DNA from: Chromatiales bacterium
GTDB lineage: Bacteria > Pseudomonadota > Gammaproteobacteria > Steroidobacterales > GCA-2729495
Length of the DNA stretch: 64,000 nucleotides
NCBI GenBank assembly: GCA_002729875.1
Contig: PBZD01000024.1
Location: 60,476 to 124,475, forward strand
Direction of reading: 5' to 3'
The notes below the pieces were generated by a model. That model saw nothing but the letters and a program-made list of their open reading frames with translations, made no database searches and was not told the DNA's origin. The translations under genes were made by a program, and so were the position numbers. Below are positions 33,833 through 46,143 of the stretch, piece after piece. Each line of letters begins with the position of its first letter. Position 1 is the first letter of the stretch.

Positions 33833-33853
33833 GTCTGTTGTCTGTTGTCTGTT
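33833..33853 (+). repeat. Three tandem copies of a 7-bp unit
   Basis: GTCTGTT is repeated three times without mismatch. A unit that is not a multiple of three in non-coding DNA may vary in number between strains; here it could change spacing within the promoter region of the adjacent lipoprotein gene. Confidence 0.75.
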
Positions 33854-33910
33854 GCTAGAGTCGGAACTTTAGCAGAAAAAGATGACAAATCCTTGTCATT
33901 CCGTAACAGT

Positions 33911-33929
33911 ATGTAACAATTTATTACAT
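33911..33929. promoter_or_regulatory. Candidate operator, ATGTAA-N7-TTACAT
   Basis: A perfect 6-bp inverted repeat with an A/T-rich 7-base spacer, typical in size for a dimeric regulator site. It does not match the FNR or LexA consensus as I know them. It is between two divergent genes, so it could control either. Confidence 0.45.
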
Positions 33930-34069
33930 CGTTAGATTCGGACGTGTGTTTTTTATCGCCTGCTCTACACAATGGCATCGATGATCCAGCACAGCATTGA
34001 TACTGATATGCTAAATTATTGCAATCATAAATCTCCGGTCGTTTGCCCCTCAGGTGGAGTCAATACATA

Positions 34070-34480
34070 ATGCCAACAATTGCTATTCGTATCACTATAC
34101 TAAGTGCCGTCATGGCAGCATACATCGGTGTGGCCTTTCGCGGTATCGAGTACGACCCGATGGAAGCCGGCCCGTCATTGCTGGCTTATTTTCTTGTCAT
34201 CATCATTTGGACACTGATAGCTGTACCGCTATACAAGATCAAAACCCGGGCAGATGATGAAGTACTGGCTGCCTTCGCATTTCGCTGCTGGGCTATTACT
34301 GCCACGCTGGCAACGCTTGGGATCATCATTTTCTCGGCGATGGATATTGCCTCGGCCGGGGAATTCCGTGACAGCCCCATTATCGGCACCATCCTTATGG
34401 GCGTAATGGTAGTCGCGCTTAATTACGCACTTACTTTTGTACTGCAAAACCTGCTGTCGAAACGACGCCGGGTACGGTAA
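34070..34480 (+). CDS. Small integral membrane protein of unknown function
   Basis: I do not recognise this 136-residue protein. It has four predicted membrane helices (about residues 5-22, 37-58, 74-96 and 106-127), so most of it is membrane-embedded. ATG 34070 is chosen because GGTGGAG lies 10 bases upstream; a TTG nine codons earlier is less likely. It is transcribed away from the CbiX/NosR-like cluster and shares its upstream region, so a link is possible but unproven. It is convergent with mnmE. Confidence 0.7.
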   Translation: MPTIAIRITILSAVMAAYIGVAFRGIEYDPMEAGPSLLAYFLVIIIWTLIAVPLYKIKTRADDEVLAAFAFRCWAITATLATLGIIIFSAMDIASAGEFRDSPIIGTILMGVMVVALNYALTFVLQNLLSKRRRVR

Positions 34481-34544
34481 GCGCAACCGGCAACTGTGCT
34501 ATTAGGGATAAATCTGGTTACTCTCGGCAACTCTGGACGGCTTT

Positions 34545-35909
34545 CTACTTTCCGATACAGAACGCTGAGAAGATTTCACCCAGCAGATCGTCACTGCTGA
34601 ATTCACCGGTGATCTCGGCCAGATGATTTTGTACCTGTAACAACTCTTCCGCCATCAGTTCGCCCGCCGCATACTCGAGCAACTGGGTCCTGCCGGACAG
34701 AAAATGATCGTAGGCCTTACCCAGACTATCGAGGTGGCGCTGGCGTGCAGTAATCATTTCGCCACCACCCGTTTCATACCCGATCACCGTCTTGATTCGC
34801 TCACATAACGCATCAATACCGTCACCAGTCAGCGCAGAGATATTCACGCTATCTGAACCTGCCGCATCCATACCCGACGGCTCTGCGGTCAGATCGATTT
34901 TATTACGCACCAGGGTAAAGCCAAGATCACCTGGTAATTCATTTCGCAACATGGCGCCATGATCTATCGAGGTATCGGTCACATCGATGATGATGAGGGC
35001 ATGATCAGCTGCGGCTATTTGTTGTCGGGCACGCCTTATGCCTTCCTGTTCGATAACCCCTTCACTATCACGCAGCCCGGCCGTATCAATAATGTGCACC
35101 GGCAACCCATCGATTTCGATATGTTCGCGCACGATATCTCGCGTGGTACCTGGAATGTCGGTAACGATAGCCGCATCGTAGCCTGCCAGTGCGTTCAACA
35201 CTGATGACTTGCCGGCATTGGGTCGTCCGGCCAGTACGATATGTACGCCATCACGCAATAATCTGCCGATGCGCATGGTTTTTTCCAGTTGAGCAAATTC
35301 ACTATCTACATCTTCAAGCCGGGCCAATAACGCTGCATCGTTAAGAAAGTTAATTTCTTCTTCAGGAAAATCGATTGCAGCTTCAACGTGCACACGCAGT
35401 GCTGTTACTTTGTTGTTTAATGCATATACAACTGTTGAAAATTTCCCCTGCAACGAGCGCTGCGCTGCTCGTGCGGCTGCTTGCGAGCCGCTGTCAATCA
35501 GATCGGCGACTGCTTCTGCCTGACTCAGGTCAAGTTTGTCGTTGATGAATGCACGCCGGGTGAACTCACCCGGCTCTGCAAGTCGTGCACCAAGTTGCAC
35601 GATTCTTGCTATTAACATGTCGGTTACTACTCTGCCGCCGTGACCTTGCAACTCAAGCACATCTTCACCGGTGAATGAATGTGGGGCAGGAAAAAAAAGC
35701 GCAATACCTGAATCGATCGATTCACCCTCGGCATCCAGAAAATTACTATGCGTCGCAACTCTCGGCTGCGGTAGTTCGGCAATAATGCCTGCAGCAATGG
35801 AACCGACTGCCGGGCCGGAAATTCGAATCACCGCAACACCGCCACGACCAGCCGGTGTCGCCCGGGCTACGATTGTTTTTATTGATGTTTCACTGTGTGC
35901 AACCGACAT
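34545..35909 (-). CDS. mnmE: tRNA modification GTPase MnmE
   Basis: Partner of MnmG in making cmnm5U34. The 454-residue protein has the N-terminal tetrahydrofolate-binding domain ([26 protein letters not shown] start), a helical domain interrupted by a G domain with GRPNAGKSS (about residues 226-234), DIPGTTRD and NKIDL, and the closing CIGK motif whose Cys is needed for tRNA modification. Placement after yidC is the usual gammaproteobacterial order. Confidence 0.96.
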   Translation of the reverse strand: MSVAHSETSIKTIVARATPAGRGGVAVIRISGPAVGSIAAGIIAELPQPRVATHSNFLDAEGESIDSGIALFFPAPHSFTGEDVLELQGHGGRVVTDMLIARIVQLGARLAEPGEFTRRAFINDKLDLSQAEAVADLIDSGSQAAARAAQRSLQGKFSTVVYALNNKVTALRVHVEAAIDFPEEEINFLNDAALLARLEDVDSEFAQLEKTMRIGRLLRDGVHIVLAGRPNAGKSSVLNALAGYDAAIVTDIPGTTRDIVREHIEIDGLPVHIIDTAGLRDSEGVIEQEGIRRARQQIAAADHALIIIDVTDTSIDHGAMLRNELPGDLGFTLVRNKIDLTAEPSGMDAAGSDSVNISALTGDGIDALCERIKTVIGYETGGGEMITARQRHLDSLGKAYDHFLSGRTQLLEYAAGELMAEELLQVQNHLAEITGEFSSDDLLGEIFSAFCIGK

Positions 35910-35988
35910 TGAAGCACCGTCCAGTCAGCTGGCTATCCAGTCATCGAATGCAGTTGCAACGAATCTGGACAAAATCATCGCTGCCGAA

Positions 35989-37671
35989 TCAGTCTGCGCC
36001 GAGAACCTTGTTAATACGCCATTGCTGTGCCATCGACAGCACCGAGTTCGTTAACCAGTAGAGAACCAACCCGGCCGGAAAAAAAGCAAACATACCAGTA
36101 AATATAAGTGGTAAAAATTGCATAATCTTGGCCTGCATTGGGTCGGGCGGCGGCGGATTCAGTTTCTGCTGGTAAAACATGGCTCCACCCATTAACAGCG
36201 GCAGAATAAAAAACGGATCTCGTGTCGACAGATCTGTAATCCACAACATAAAAGGTGCCTGGCGCATTTCGACACTCTCAAGCAGCACCCAATAAAATGC
36301 GATAAAGAATGGAATCTGAATAAGCATAGGCCAGCATCCGGCGGCAGGATTGACCTTTTCGCGTTTATATAATTCCATCATTGCGCGGCTTAGCGCCTCA
36401 CGATCATCTTTGTGGCGCTCCTGCACGGCCTTGAGACGCGGCGCGATCTTGCGCATCTTTGCCATCGACCGCCCGCTCTTTTCAGTCAGTTTGTAAAACA
36501 CCAGTTTGATCAGCAGGGTGACGATAACAATCGTCCAACCCCAGTTGCCGACGATGTCGAAGATCTTCTGTAACAACCAGAACAGTGGCTGGGCGAGTAC
36601 GGTTAACCGGCCATAGTCGACCGTCAACTTAAGCCCATCAGCAACTTCAGCTAATTGCGCCTGCAGTTTTGGACCGACAAACAATGTTGATTCAAATACA
36701 GCCTGATCACCAACCGGGATTGATGTTGCTGCTGAATCCATCACCCGGGTAAGCGTAAAGTTACCGTCAAATGTACTGGTATATTTTCGTGCCGCTTCTG
36801 CTGGCGGTACTGCTGCAACGAGAAAATGGTGCTGAATCGAAGCGATCCAGCCATGCGTAATTGCTTGATCAAACGGTTCCTCACCCAAATCCTCGGCATC
36901 AAGCTTTTTATATTTTTCACCATCGTATATGACCGGTCCGACGAAAGAGTATGAGTCGACGTCGAACATCGAGCGCTCAGGAGGCCTGTACTTGCGCTTG
37001 ATCTGCAAATAACTGCCAGCCCGATACGGTTCCGTACCAGCATTATAGAAAACCTGATCAAGACCGATCGCATAACTGCCACGATAAAATCGATATATTT
37101 TTTCTGCTGACAGGCCATTCTCACCCTGCCAGTGCAAGGTCACAACCAGCTGATTCTGTCCATCGGCAAGAACATATTCATCCTGAGTTGCAGTAAATTT
37201 GCTGCGATGATTGGGTGCCGGCACACCCTCCTGAGAATACAGCCCGGATCCAAGCACAAAAAGATTGGCCGGGTCACCCGAAAGCAGCTGCACTGAATTA
37301 TTTGGGTCGCCCTTGGTCACCGGATAAGCAGGCAACTTTGCAAATTGCAAATCGCCACCATCAAGATTGATCTTGATATCCAGCACGTCTGTCTGCACGT
37401 GAATTACGTTAGCGGCACTTATTTGTCCGACCCCGGTACGGGTATTGTTGGTGGTTGATAAGGTTGTGCCTGGCGACAATTCAGAGGCAGAAAGCTCCGG
37501 CAAACTGGGCAAATCATCGATCATGGGCTCCGCATCTTGCAACCCAGGCGATGATAGACCGGCGCTGTCCAATGCAGTCGGCGTCGGTGCATAGTCCTTT
37601 TGCCAGGTCTGGTAAGACAGCCAGATCAGGACTCCAAGGCCCATCCACAGAAAAAGTCGGATGTTATCCAT
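35989..37671 (-). CDS. yidC: Membrane protein insertase YidC
   Basis: Inserts proteins into the inner membrane alone or with SecYEG. The 560-residue length is usual for a proteobacterial YidC. It has an N-terminal membrane anchor (RLFLWMGLGVLIWLSYQTW), a large periplasmic beta domain (about residues 60-345) and the conserved C-terminal helices (NWGWTIVIVTLLIKLVFYKLT region; MQIPFFIAFYWVLLESVELR-type segment, here LIQIPFFIAFYWVLLESVE; QKLNPPPPDPMQAKIM), including the catalytic groove. It follows rnpA after only 12 bases, leaving no room for yidD. Confidence 0.96.
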   Translation of the reverse strand: MDNIRLFLWMGLGVLIWLSYQTWQKDYAPTPTALDSAGLSSPGLQDAEPMIDDLPSLPELSASELSPGTTLSTTNNTRTGVGQISAANVIHVQTDVLDIKINLDGGDLQFAKLPAYPVTKGDPNNSVQLLSGDPANLFVLGSGLYSQEGVPAPNHRSKFTATQDEYVLADGQNQLVVTLHWQGENGLSAEKIYRFYRGSYAIGLDQVFYNAGTEPYRAGSYLQIKRKYRPPERSMFDVDSYSFVGPVIYDGEKYKKLDAEDLGEEPFDQAITHGWIASIQHHFLVAAVPPAEAARKYTSTFDGNFTLTRVMDSAATSIPVGDQAVFESTLFVGPKLQAQLAEVADGLKLTVDYGRLTVLAQPLFWLLQKIFDIVGNWGWTIVIVTLLIKLVFYKLTEKSGRSMAKMRKIAPRLKAVQERHKDDREALSRAMMELYKREKVNPAAGCWPMLIQIPFFIAFYWVLLESVEMRQAPFMLWITDLSTRDPFFILPLLMGGAMFYQQKLNPPPPDPMQAKIMQFLPLIFTGMFAFFPAGLVLYWLTNSVLSMAQQWRINKVLGAD

Positions 37672-37683
37672 ATATAGCCATCA

Positions 37684-38082
37684 CTACGTTTGGTTAATGC
37701 GGACCACGATCCGCCAATGTTGTTCCAGGCTCGCAAACAGGTCGCCATTTACCGCCGTTTCCGACTGGTTACGTGCCATGATAACGATGTCGACGCCCAA
37801 TAGCTGATTTTTAGCGAGGCGGAAACTATTCCGTATTATTCTTTTCAGGCGATTCCGAGCCACCGCGTACCTTATACGCTTTTTTGCAATCGCAAGGCCA
37901 AGCCGTGGATAGTTCAGATCATTGCGGCAATACAAAATAGTAAAATATTTATCGCCAGATCGTTGAGCGTGCTTGAAAACATGGGAAAAATTTGCAGCCT
38001 GGGTCAGGCGGTTCTGGCGCGGGAATCCCTGTCCCTGGATGAACTTGCCGGCAATTTTTATTTCTGAAGAATGTCGTTGCAC
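37684..38082 (-). CDS. rnpA: Ribonuclease P protein component
   Basis: Protein cofactor of RNase P, which matures tRNA 5' ends. The signature RNRLKRIIRNSFR (near residues 77-89) is intact, preceded by LGLAIAKKRIRYAVA. The gene starts with GTG 38082, giving 132 residues with an N-terminal extension of about 18 residues before the usual FPRQNRLTQAANFSHVF; a later start is possible but no good one is visible. It follows rpmH after an 82-base gap, as in most bacteria. Confidence 0.93.
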   Translation of the reverse strand: MQRHSSEIKIAGKFIQGQGFPRQNRLTQAANFSHVFKHAQRSGDKYFTILYCRNDLNYPRLGLAIAKKRIRYAVARNRLKRIIRNSFRLAKNQLLGVDIVIMARNQSETAVNGDLFASLEQHWRIVVRINQT

Positions 38083-38164
38083 AATTAAATCGCCGACTCG
38101 TGGTGCCGGTCTGACCCATCCGGCACAGCCTCGCTAAGCGTATAAAATAGGTGCAGTATCTTGC

Positions 38165-38299
38165 TCAGCGCGAGAGTTGTGCGCGGCCTTTGGCCCGACG
38201 ACGCTTGAGAATCAAGCGGCCTCCACGAGTAGACATACGCGCCCGGAAACCATGGGTGCGTTTGCGCTTTATCCTGCTCGGTTGGTAGGTGCGTTTCAT
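38165..38299 (-). CDS. rpmH: 50S ribosomal protein L34
   Basis: A 44-residue protein whose sequence begins [18 protein letters not shown] and ends AKGRAQLSR, matching L34 closely throughout. ATG is at 38299 and the TGA at 38165-38167. It is highly basic, as expected for this rRNA-binding protein. It is divergent from dnaA and heads the rpmH-rnpA-yidC-mnmE gene string. Confidence 0.97.
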   Translation of the reverse strand: MKRTYQPSRIKRKRTHGFRARMSTRGGRLILKRRRAKGRAQLSR

Positions 38300-38391
38300 G
38301 ACCTTAAAAAATCCAGCCTAATCGGTAGCCTGACGTAAAAAGAGCGCGAAGATTACGCACGACCGTCGATCATGTCAATACCGCAAGCTCC

Positions 38392-38400
38392 TGTGGATAA
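38392..38400 (-). promoter_or_regulatory. DnaA box in the rpmH-dnaA intergenic region
   Basis: TGTGGATAA is the reverse complement of the perfect consensus TTATCCACA. It lies 73 bases before the dnaA start and could serve origin function or dnaA autoregulation. Confidence 0.75.
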
Positions 38401-38472
38401 GTCCGCCCGACCGGTATAAACTTTGCTGGTTACGAATAACCCTACAATAACGAGTTCCTTGGGAAATCTAAC

Positions 38473-39795
38473 GTGCAAGCCTCCATCTGGAATCGCTGCG
38501 TACATCAGCTACGCGCCGATTTATCCGAACAACAGTTCAACACCTGGGTGCGCCCGTTACAGGCCGTTGAAGATGATCTGGCGCTTAAATTACTGGCGCC
38601 AAACCGGTTCGTCGTCGACTGGATCAAGCAAAATTGTATGGACAAAATCACCAACCTTGCTGGTGAAAACGGTCAGCAGCAATTTGCGGTCAGTATCGAG
38701 GTTGGCAGCCGATCCACCGGTCCGGTGGTGGAGGTAAAAAGCACCAACACCAAGCCGTTGTCGGGTGCTTATATCGGGGGTAAACTGAACCCCGACCTCA
38801 CTTTCGACATGTTTGTCGAGGGTAAAAGCAATCAGCTTGCACGCGCTGCAGCAATACAGGTTGCCCAGAATCCTGGCCGGGCGTATAACCCGTTATTCAT
38901 TTACGGCGGTGTAGGGCTGGGTAAAACACACCTGATGCAGAGTATCGGCAACCTGATCGTCGAACAACGCCCGACCGCCCAGGTTGCCTATGTACATTCG
39001 GAAAAATTTGTTGGCGACATGGTCTCCGCACTACGCCACAACACCATTAATGAGTTCAAGCGGGCCTATCGTTCGCTCGATGCGCTGATGATTGACGATA
39101 TCCAGTTCTTTGCTCGCAAGGAGCGTTCTCAGGAAGAATTCTTCCATACATTCAATGCTTTATTAGAGGGACAACAGCAAGTTATCCTGACTTGTGACCG
39201 TTATCCGAAGGAAGTCGATGGGCTGGAAGAACGCCTGAAGTCACGCTTTGGCTGGGGCCTTACTGTTGCCATAGATCCGCCGGAGCTAGAAACCAGTGTC
39301 GCCATCCTGATGAGTAAGGCAGCGACAGCCAATACCGACCTGCCGGAGGACGTTGCTTTTTTCATAGCCCAGCGTATTCGTTCCAATGTTCGTGAACTTG
39401 AAGGTGCTCTGCGACGTATCATTGCAACATCTTCATTTACCGGCCAACCGATTACACTCGATTTTGCCAAAGAAGCGCTTAAGGATTTACTCGCTTTACA
39501 GGACAAGCTGGTAACGATTGAAAATATCCAGAAGACTGTAGCCGAATATTTCAAAATTCGTATAGCCGATCTGCTGTCCAAAAGCCGACGACGTTCCATT
39601 ACCCGTCCAAGACAAATTGCAATGAGCCTGGCAAAACAATTAACCACCCACAGCTTGCCGGAGATAGGTGATGCTTTCGGTGGACGCGACCATACGACTG
39701 TTTTACATGCTTGTCGTAAAATTGCAGATTTACGTATTTCTGAAAGCCGTATTGCAGAGGATTATCAGAATTTATACCGCACATTAACTAGCTGA
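38473..39795 (+). CDS. dnaA: Chromosomal replication initiator protein DnaA
   Basis: Initiates replication by binding DnaA boxes and opening the origin. It starts with GTG 38473 and is 440 residues long. Domain I (residues 1-90, with [20 protein letters not shown] split around residue 20) is followed by a short linker, the AAA+ domain with Walker A GGVGLGKT (145-152) and Walker [10 protein letters not shown], and the C-terminal DNA-binding domain containing [17 protein letters not shown] and [15 protein letters not shown]. Linker domain II is short compared with E. coli (467 residues). Confidence 0.97.
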   Translation: MQASIWNRCVHQLRADLSEQQFNTWVRPLQAVEDDLALKLLAPNRFVVDWIKQNCMDKITNLAGENGQQQFAVSIEVGSRSTGPVVEVKSTNTKPLSGAYIGGKLNPDLTFDMFVEGKSNQLARAAAIQVAQNPGRAYNPLFIYGGVGLGKTHLMQSIGNLIVEQRPTAQVAYVHSEKFVGDMVSALRHNTINEFKRAYRSLDALMIDDIQFFARKERSQEEFFHTFNALLEGQQQVILTCDRYPKEVDGLEERLKSRFGWGLTVAIDPPELETSVAILMSKAATANTDLPEDVAFFIAQRIRSNVRELEGALRRIIATSSFTGQPITLDFAKEALKDLLALQDKLVTIENIQKTVAEYFKIRIADLLSKSRRRSITRPRQIAMSLAKQLTTHSLPEIGDAFGGRDHTTVLHACRKIADLRISESRIAEDYQNLYRTLTS

Positions 39796-40037
39796 TTTCA
39801 TACCATCCTGTTTATTGATCATTTATAAGTGGTAGATAAGTTGTGAACAAAATTTGGTCTGGTAAATGAACACAGGTTATGCACAGATGATACCGGATTC
39901 AGGGTGGTATATCCCCATGCTGTTATTCGTATAACTAACTGATTATTAATAGTAAAATCGAGTTTTACAAAGAACCTACCTGCCCTAATAATAATAATAA
40001 TCTTAATATATATATTTAATTTATTAAGGGATTATGC
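39796..40037. other. Candidate origin region (dnaA-dnaN intergenic)
   Basis: This 242-base gap has features of an unwinding region: an almost pure A/T tract at 39986-40027, starting with repeated TAA triplets (TAATAATAATAATAAT), plus one perfect DnaA box (39877-39885) and one near match, TGTGAACAA (39842-39850). Position beside dnaA agrees with the origin location in several gammaproteobacteria. Only a few boxes are obvious, so the functional origin might use both sides of dnaA. No ORF is present. Confidence 0.6.
39877..39885 (+). promoter_or_regulatory. DnaA box between dnaA and dnaN
   Basis: TTATGCACA fits the TTATNCACA consensus exactly. It is about 100 bases left of the A/T-rich tract. 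Confidence 0.75.
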
Positions 40038-41138
40038 ATGAAGATCACAAGCTCCAGAGAATCTTTTCTGCGACCACTACAAGCTATTATTGGTGTTGTT
40101 GAACGTCGTCAAACCATGCCGATCTTAGCCAACGTGTTATTACAGGTAAAAGACGGGCGTTTATCTATTACTGCCTCTGATCTTGAGGTCGAACTCGTTG
40201 CTGAAGCTGATGTCGATGAAGTTGATGCGCCCGGAGAAATTACTGTACCTGCCCGTAAATTTCTTGATATTTGCCGCAACTTGCCGGAGGAATCGACGCT
40301 CAGGCTTCACCTGGATGGTGATCGTATTATCCTCAAGTCCGGACGTAGCAGGTTTTTGCTAGCGACATTACCGGCCACAGATTACCCGGTGATCGACGAT
40401 ATTAATGCGAACCAGGAAATTACTGTCGGCCAGGCAGAATTTCGCCGGTTGCTCGACAAGACCCATTTTTCCATGGCTCAGCAGGATGTGCGTTATTACC
40501 TGAACGGTCTGTATGTGGAGATTGATAATGAGTCTGTGCGTGCCGTTGCCACAGACGGTCATCGGCTAGCACTGAGTGAAATGGAGATCAGCAATCCTGT
40601 TAATGCATCGCAGCAATTTATAGTCCCACGCAAAGGTGTTCTTGAGTTGCTGAAATTACTGGGTGATGGTGGTGAGGTGCGGTTATCTATCGGCACCAAC
40701 CATTTGCGCGTTCATGTTGGCAATATCCGCTTTACATCTAAACTGATTGATGGTCGCTTTCCAGACTATGGCCGGGTAATCCCAAAACCTGAAGGCAACC
40801 TGTTAATGACCGGACGTGATTATTTGCGCAGCGCCCTGCAACGGGCATCAATTTTATCCAATGAGAAGTATCGTGGTGTGCGACTGGATTTATCTGCAAA
40901 GTCATTACGAATTCAGGCTAATAATCCGGAACATGAAGAAGCACAGGATGAGCTGGAGGTTGATTACAACGGCACGGACATGGAAATCGGTTTCAATGTT
41001 AATTACTTGATTGAAGCCCTTTCAGCGGTCGATACCGATGATGTTGAAGTTGGTTTTATCGACTCTAATAGCAGTTGCGTCGTCAAGTGTCCGGGCGAGA
41101 CTGACTCAAAATTCGTCGTTATGCCGATGCGGCTTTAA
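40038..41138 (+). CDS. dnaN: DNA polymerase III beta sliding clamp
   Basis: Ring-shaped processivity clamp. The 366-residue protein is full length and has the family landmarks PILANVLLQ (near residue 28), the VRAVATDGHRLALSE motif in the middle domain, FPDYGRVIP and the C-terminal VVMPMRL that forms part of the protein-binding pocket. Good ribosome site AAGGG eight bases before the ATG, which overlaps another in-frame-like ATG (ATGCATG). recF follows after 97 bases. Confidence 0.97.
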   Translation: MKITSSRESFLRPLQAIIGVVERRQTMPILANVLLQVKDGRLSITASDLEVELVAEADVDEVDAPGEITVPARKFLDICRNLPEESTLRLHLDGDRIILKSGRSRFLLATLPATDYPVIDDINANQEITVGQAEFRRLLDKTHFSMAQQDVRYYLNGLYVEIDNESVRAVATDGHRLALSEMEISNPVNASQQFIVPRKGVLELLKLLGDGGEVRLSIGTNHLRVHVGNIRFTSKLIDGRFPDYGRVIPKPEGNLLMTGRDYLRSALQRASILSNEKYRGVRLDLSAKSLRIQANNPEHEEAQDELEVDYNGTDMEIGFNVNYLIEALSAVDTDDVEVGFIDSNSSCVVKCPGETDSKFVVMPMRL

Positions 41139-41235
41139 CGAATAATGTAGCGGATTTAAATTCAATGGTCATAGAAAAAATTGCGTACCTGTTCTGGCAA
41201 TCAAATCCGACATCCACATCTTCCATAGCTGAATA

Positions 41236-44761
<3,526 letters not shown>

Positions 44762-44798
44762 CTCGGTAAATTCGGGCGTGGCTGCAGCCGTAATATGG

Positions 44799-44830
44799 TG
44801 TTGCTAAAGTTTTGCAACAGTTTCGCTTTT
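44799..44830 (+). terminator. Possible gyrB terminator
   Basis: TGTTGC and GCAACA form a 6-bp stem around a 9-nt loop, followed after a few bases by CTTTTTG. The stem is short and the T-run is offset, so it is only a candidate. It is located between convergent gyrB and plsC. Confidence 0.4.
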
Positions 44831-44847
44831 TGTCTGGATGCATACAC

Positions 44848-45564
44848 TCAGTTACGTAGTTCAGTAATCTTTGTTTCGATCCAGCGCTGAATTTCTTCGT
44901 TTATGGCGCGCGGCTCATGTCCGGTAGGATCAATCGGCGGCCCAATGACAAAACGAACCGTACCCGCTCGTTTTCGCCAGCCGCGTCTGGTCCAAAAGTC
45001 GCCGGCATTGTGGGCAACGGGCAAAATAACGGTATTGGCTTCCTGTGCCAGCAGGGCTCCGGAGATTCCGTAGCGACGTGTTTCACCGCTACGCATACGC
45101 GTTCCTTCCGGAAAAATCATGATCCACAAACCTTTGGCGTGGCGGTTTTTTCCTTGTGTTATGACCTGTTTGACCGCTGCCCGGCGAGCTTTACGATTAA
45201 TTGCGATCGGCTGCAGGCAGGCTAACGCCCAGCCAAAAAATGGGGTCAACAACAACTCCCGTTTCAACACCCAGGTCTGTCGGGGGAACAGCTTTAATAG
45301 GGCAATGGTTTCATAAGTTGAAGAGTGCTTGATGAATACCACACAATTTTTTTCAGGAATATGCTCTGCACCCTCGATACTGTAATCCAGCCGGCAGAGT
45401 ATTTTGCAGACCCAGAGGGTGAATCGAGACCACACCAATGCCGGCATGTAACTGAGATCTTGGCCGAATGGGCGCAGGATAATGACCAGGGTCGCAAAGG
45501 GCGCGATACTAACGAACATAATGGTAGTAAACAGAATTGATCTTAGGGTCAGCATCGATATCAC
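44848..45564 (-). CDS. plsC: 1-acyl-sn-glycerol-3-phosphate acyltransferase
   Basis: Transfers the second acyl chain to make phosphatidic acid at the inner membrane. The 238-residue protein has an N-terminal membrane segment (LRSILFTTIMFVSIAPFATL region), the acyltransferase motif I as KHSSTYE (HX4E in place of the commoner HX4D), and FPEGTRMRSGE (motif III). The HX4E variant is known in related gammaproteobacterial PlsC proteins. It begins with GTG in a GTGA overlap with gmhB; an ATG three codons later is an alternative start. Confidence 0.88.
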   Translation of the reverse strand: MISMLTLRSILFTTIMFVSIAPFATLVIILRPFGQDLSYMPALVWSRFTLWVCKILCRLDYSIEGAEHIPEKNCVVFIKHSSTYETIALLKLFPRQTWVLKRELLLTPFFGWALACLQPIAINRKARRAAVKQVITQGKNRHAKGLWIMIFPEGTRMRSGETRRYGISGALLAQEANTVILPVAHNAGDFWTRRGWRKRAGTVRFVIGPPIDPTGHEPRAINEEIQRWIETKITELRN

Positions 45565-46133
45565 GCGGTTAGTTGAGCGGCAACGGCGCTCAGGTCATCA
45601 AGAACAGTAACGCTCTGATCTGCCGGCAGACATTGCTCGGTGTCAAGACCGTTGCCGGTGCGCACAAGAATGGCCGGTGCGCCGAATGCCCAGGCGGCTT
45701 CCAGATCTCGTAATGAGTCACCCACAATAATCATGTCCGCAGCGTTGCGATGATACTTCCGGGCAATCTGGCGTAGTAATCCGGGTTGCGGTTTTCTGCA
45801 ATCACACCCTGCCTGGGGATCATGCGGGCAAAAATAAATCCCATCAATTCGCCCACCGGCAGCGGTTAAGGTTGCCAGCATCTTGGCATGAATATCCTCA
45901 AGTGTTTCAGGTGAGAACAGACCGCGTCCGATACCCGATTGGTTGGTGGCGACCACGACCGTAAAGCCGGCATCGTTAAGCTGCCTGATCGCTTCAGGAC
46001 TGCCGGGCAATGCTATCCATTCGTGCGGCGATTTGATAAAGGTTGTCGAATCATGATTGATGACGCCATCCCGATCCAGCACGATCAAAGGCCGCAGTGA
46101 CCGCTGGCTCGAGTCTGTTGAAAGCTCGCTCAT
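45561..46133 (-). CDS. gmhB: D-glycero-beta-D-manno-heptose-1,7-bisphosphate 7-phosphatase
   Basis: HAD-superfamily phosphatase in ADP-heptose synthesis for the LPS inner core. The 190-residue protein has the nucleophile motif VLDRDGVIN, VVATNQSGIGRG (motif II), the zinc-binding loop CPHDPQAGCDCRKPQPG with its Cys and His ligands, and VGDSLRDLEAA (motif IV). It lies between glyS and plsC in the same operon, an arrangement common in gammaproteobacteria. Confidence 0.94.
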   Translation of the reverse strand: MSELSTDSSQRSLRPLIVLDRDGVINHDSTTFIKSPHEWIALPGSPEAIRQLNDAGFTVVVATNQSGIGRGLFSPETLEDIHAKMLATLTAAGGRIDGIYFCPHDPQAGCDCRKPQPGLLRQIARKYHRNAADMIIVGDSLRDLEAAWAFGAPAILVRTGNGLDTEQCLPADQSVTVLDDLSAVAAQLTA

Positions 46134-46143
46134 AGTGTCTGTC

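Larger units (their letters stand above)
33681..34069. promoter_or_regulatory. Divergent regulatory region of the CbiX/NosR-like cluster
   Basis: This 389-base gap separates the divergent starts of the chelatase-like cluster and a small membrane protein. I see two notable elements: a clean inverted repeat ATGTAA-N7-TTACAT at 33911-33929, preceded by another GTAAC at 33903-33907, and three perfect tandem copies of GTCTGTT at 33833-33853. No ORF or RNA gene is evident. The inverted repeat lies about 230 bases from the cluster start and 140 from the + strand gene. Confidence 0.5.
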
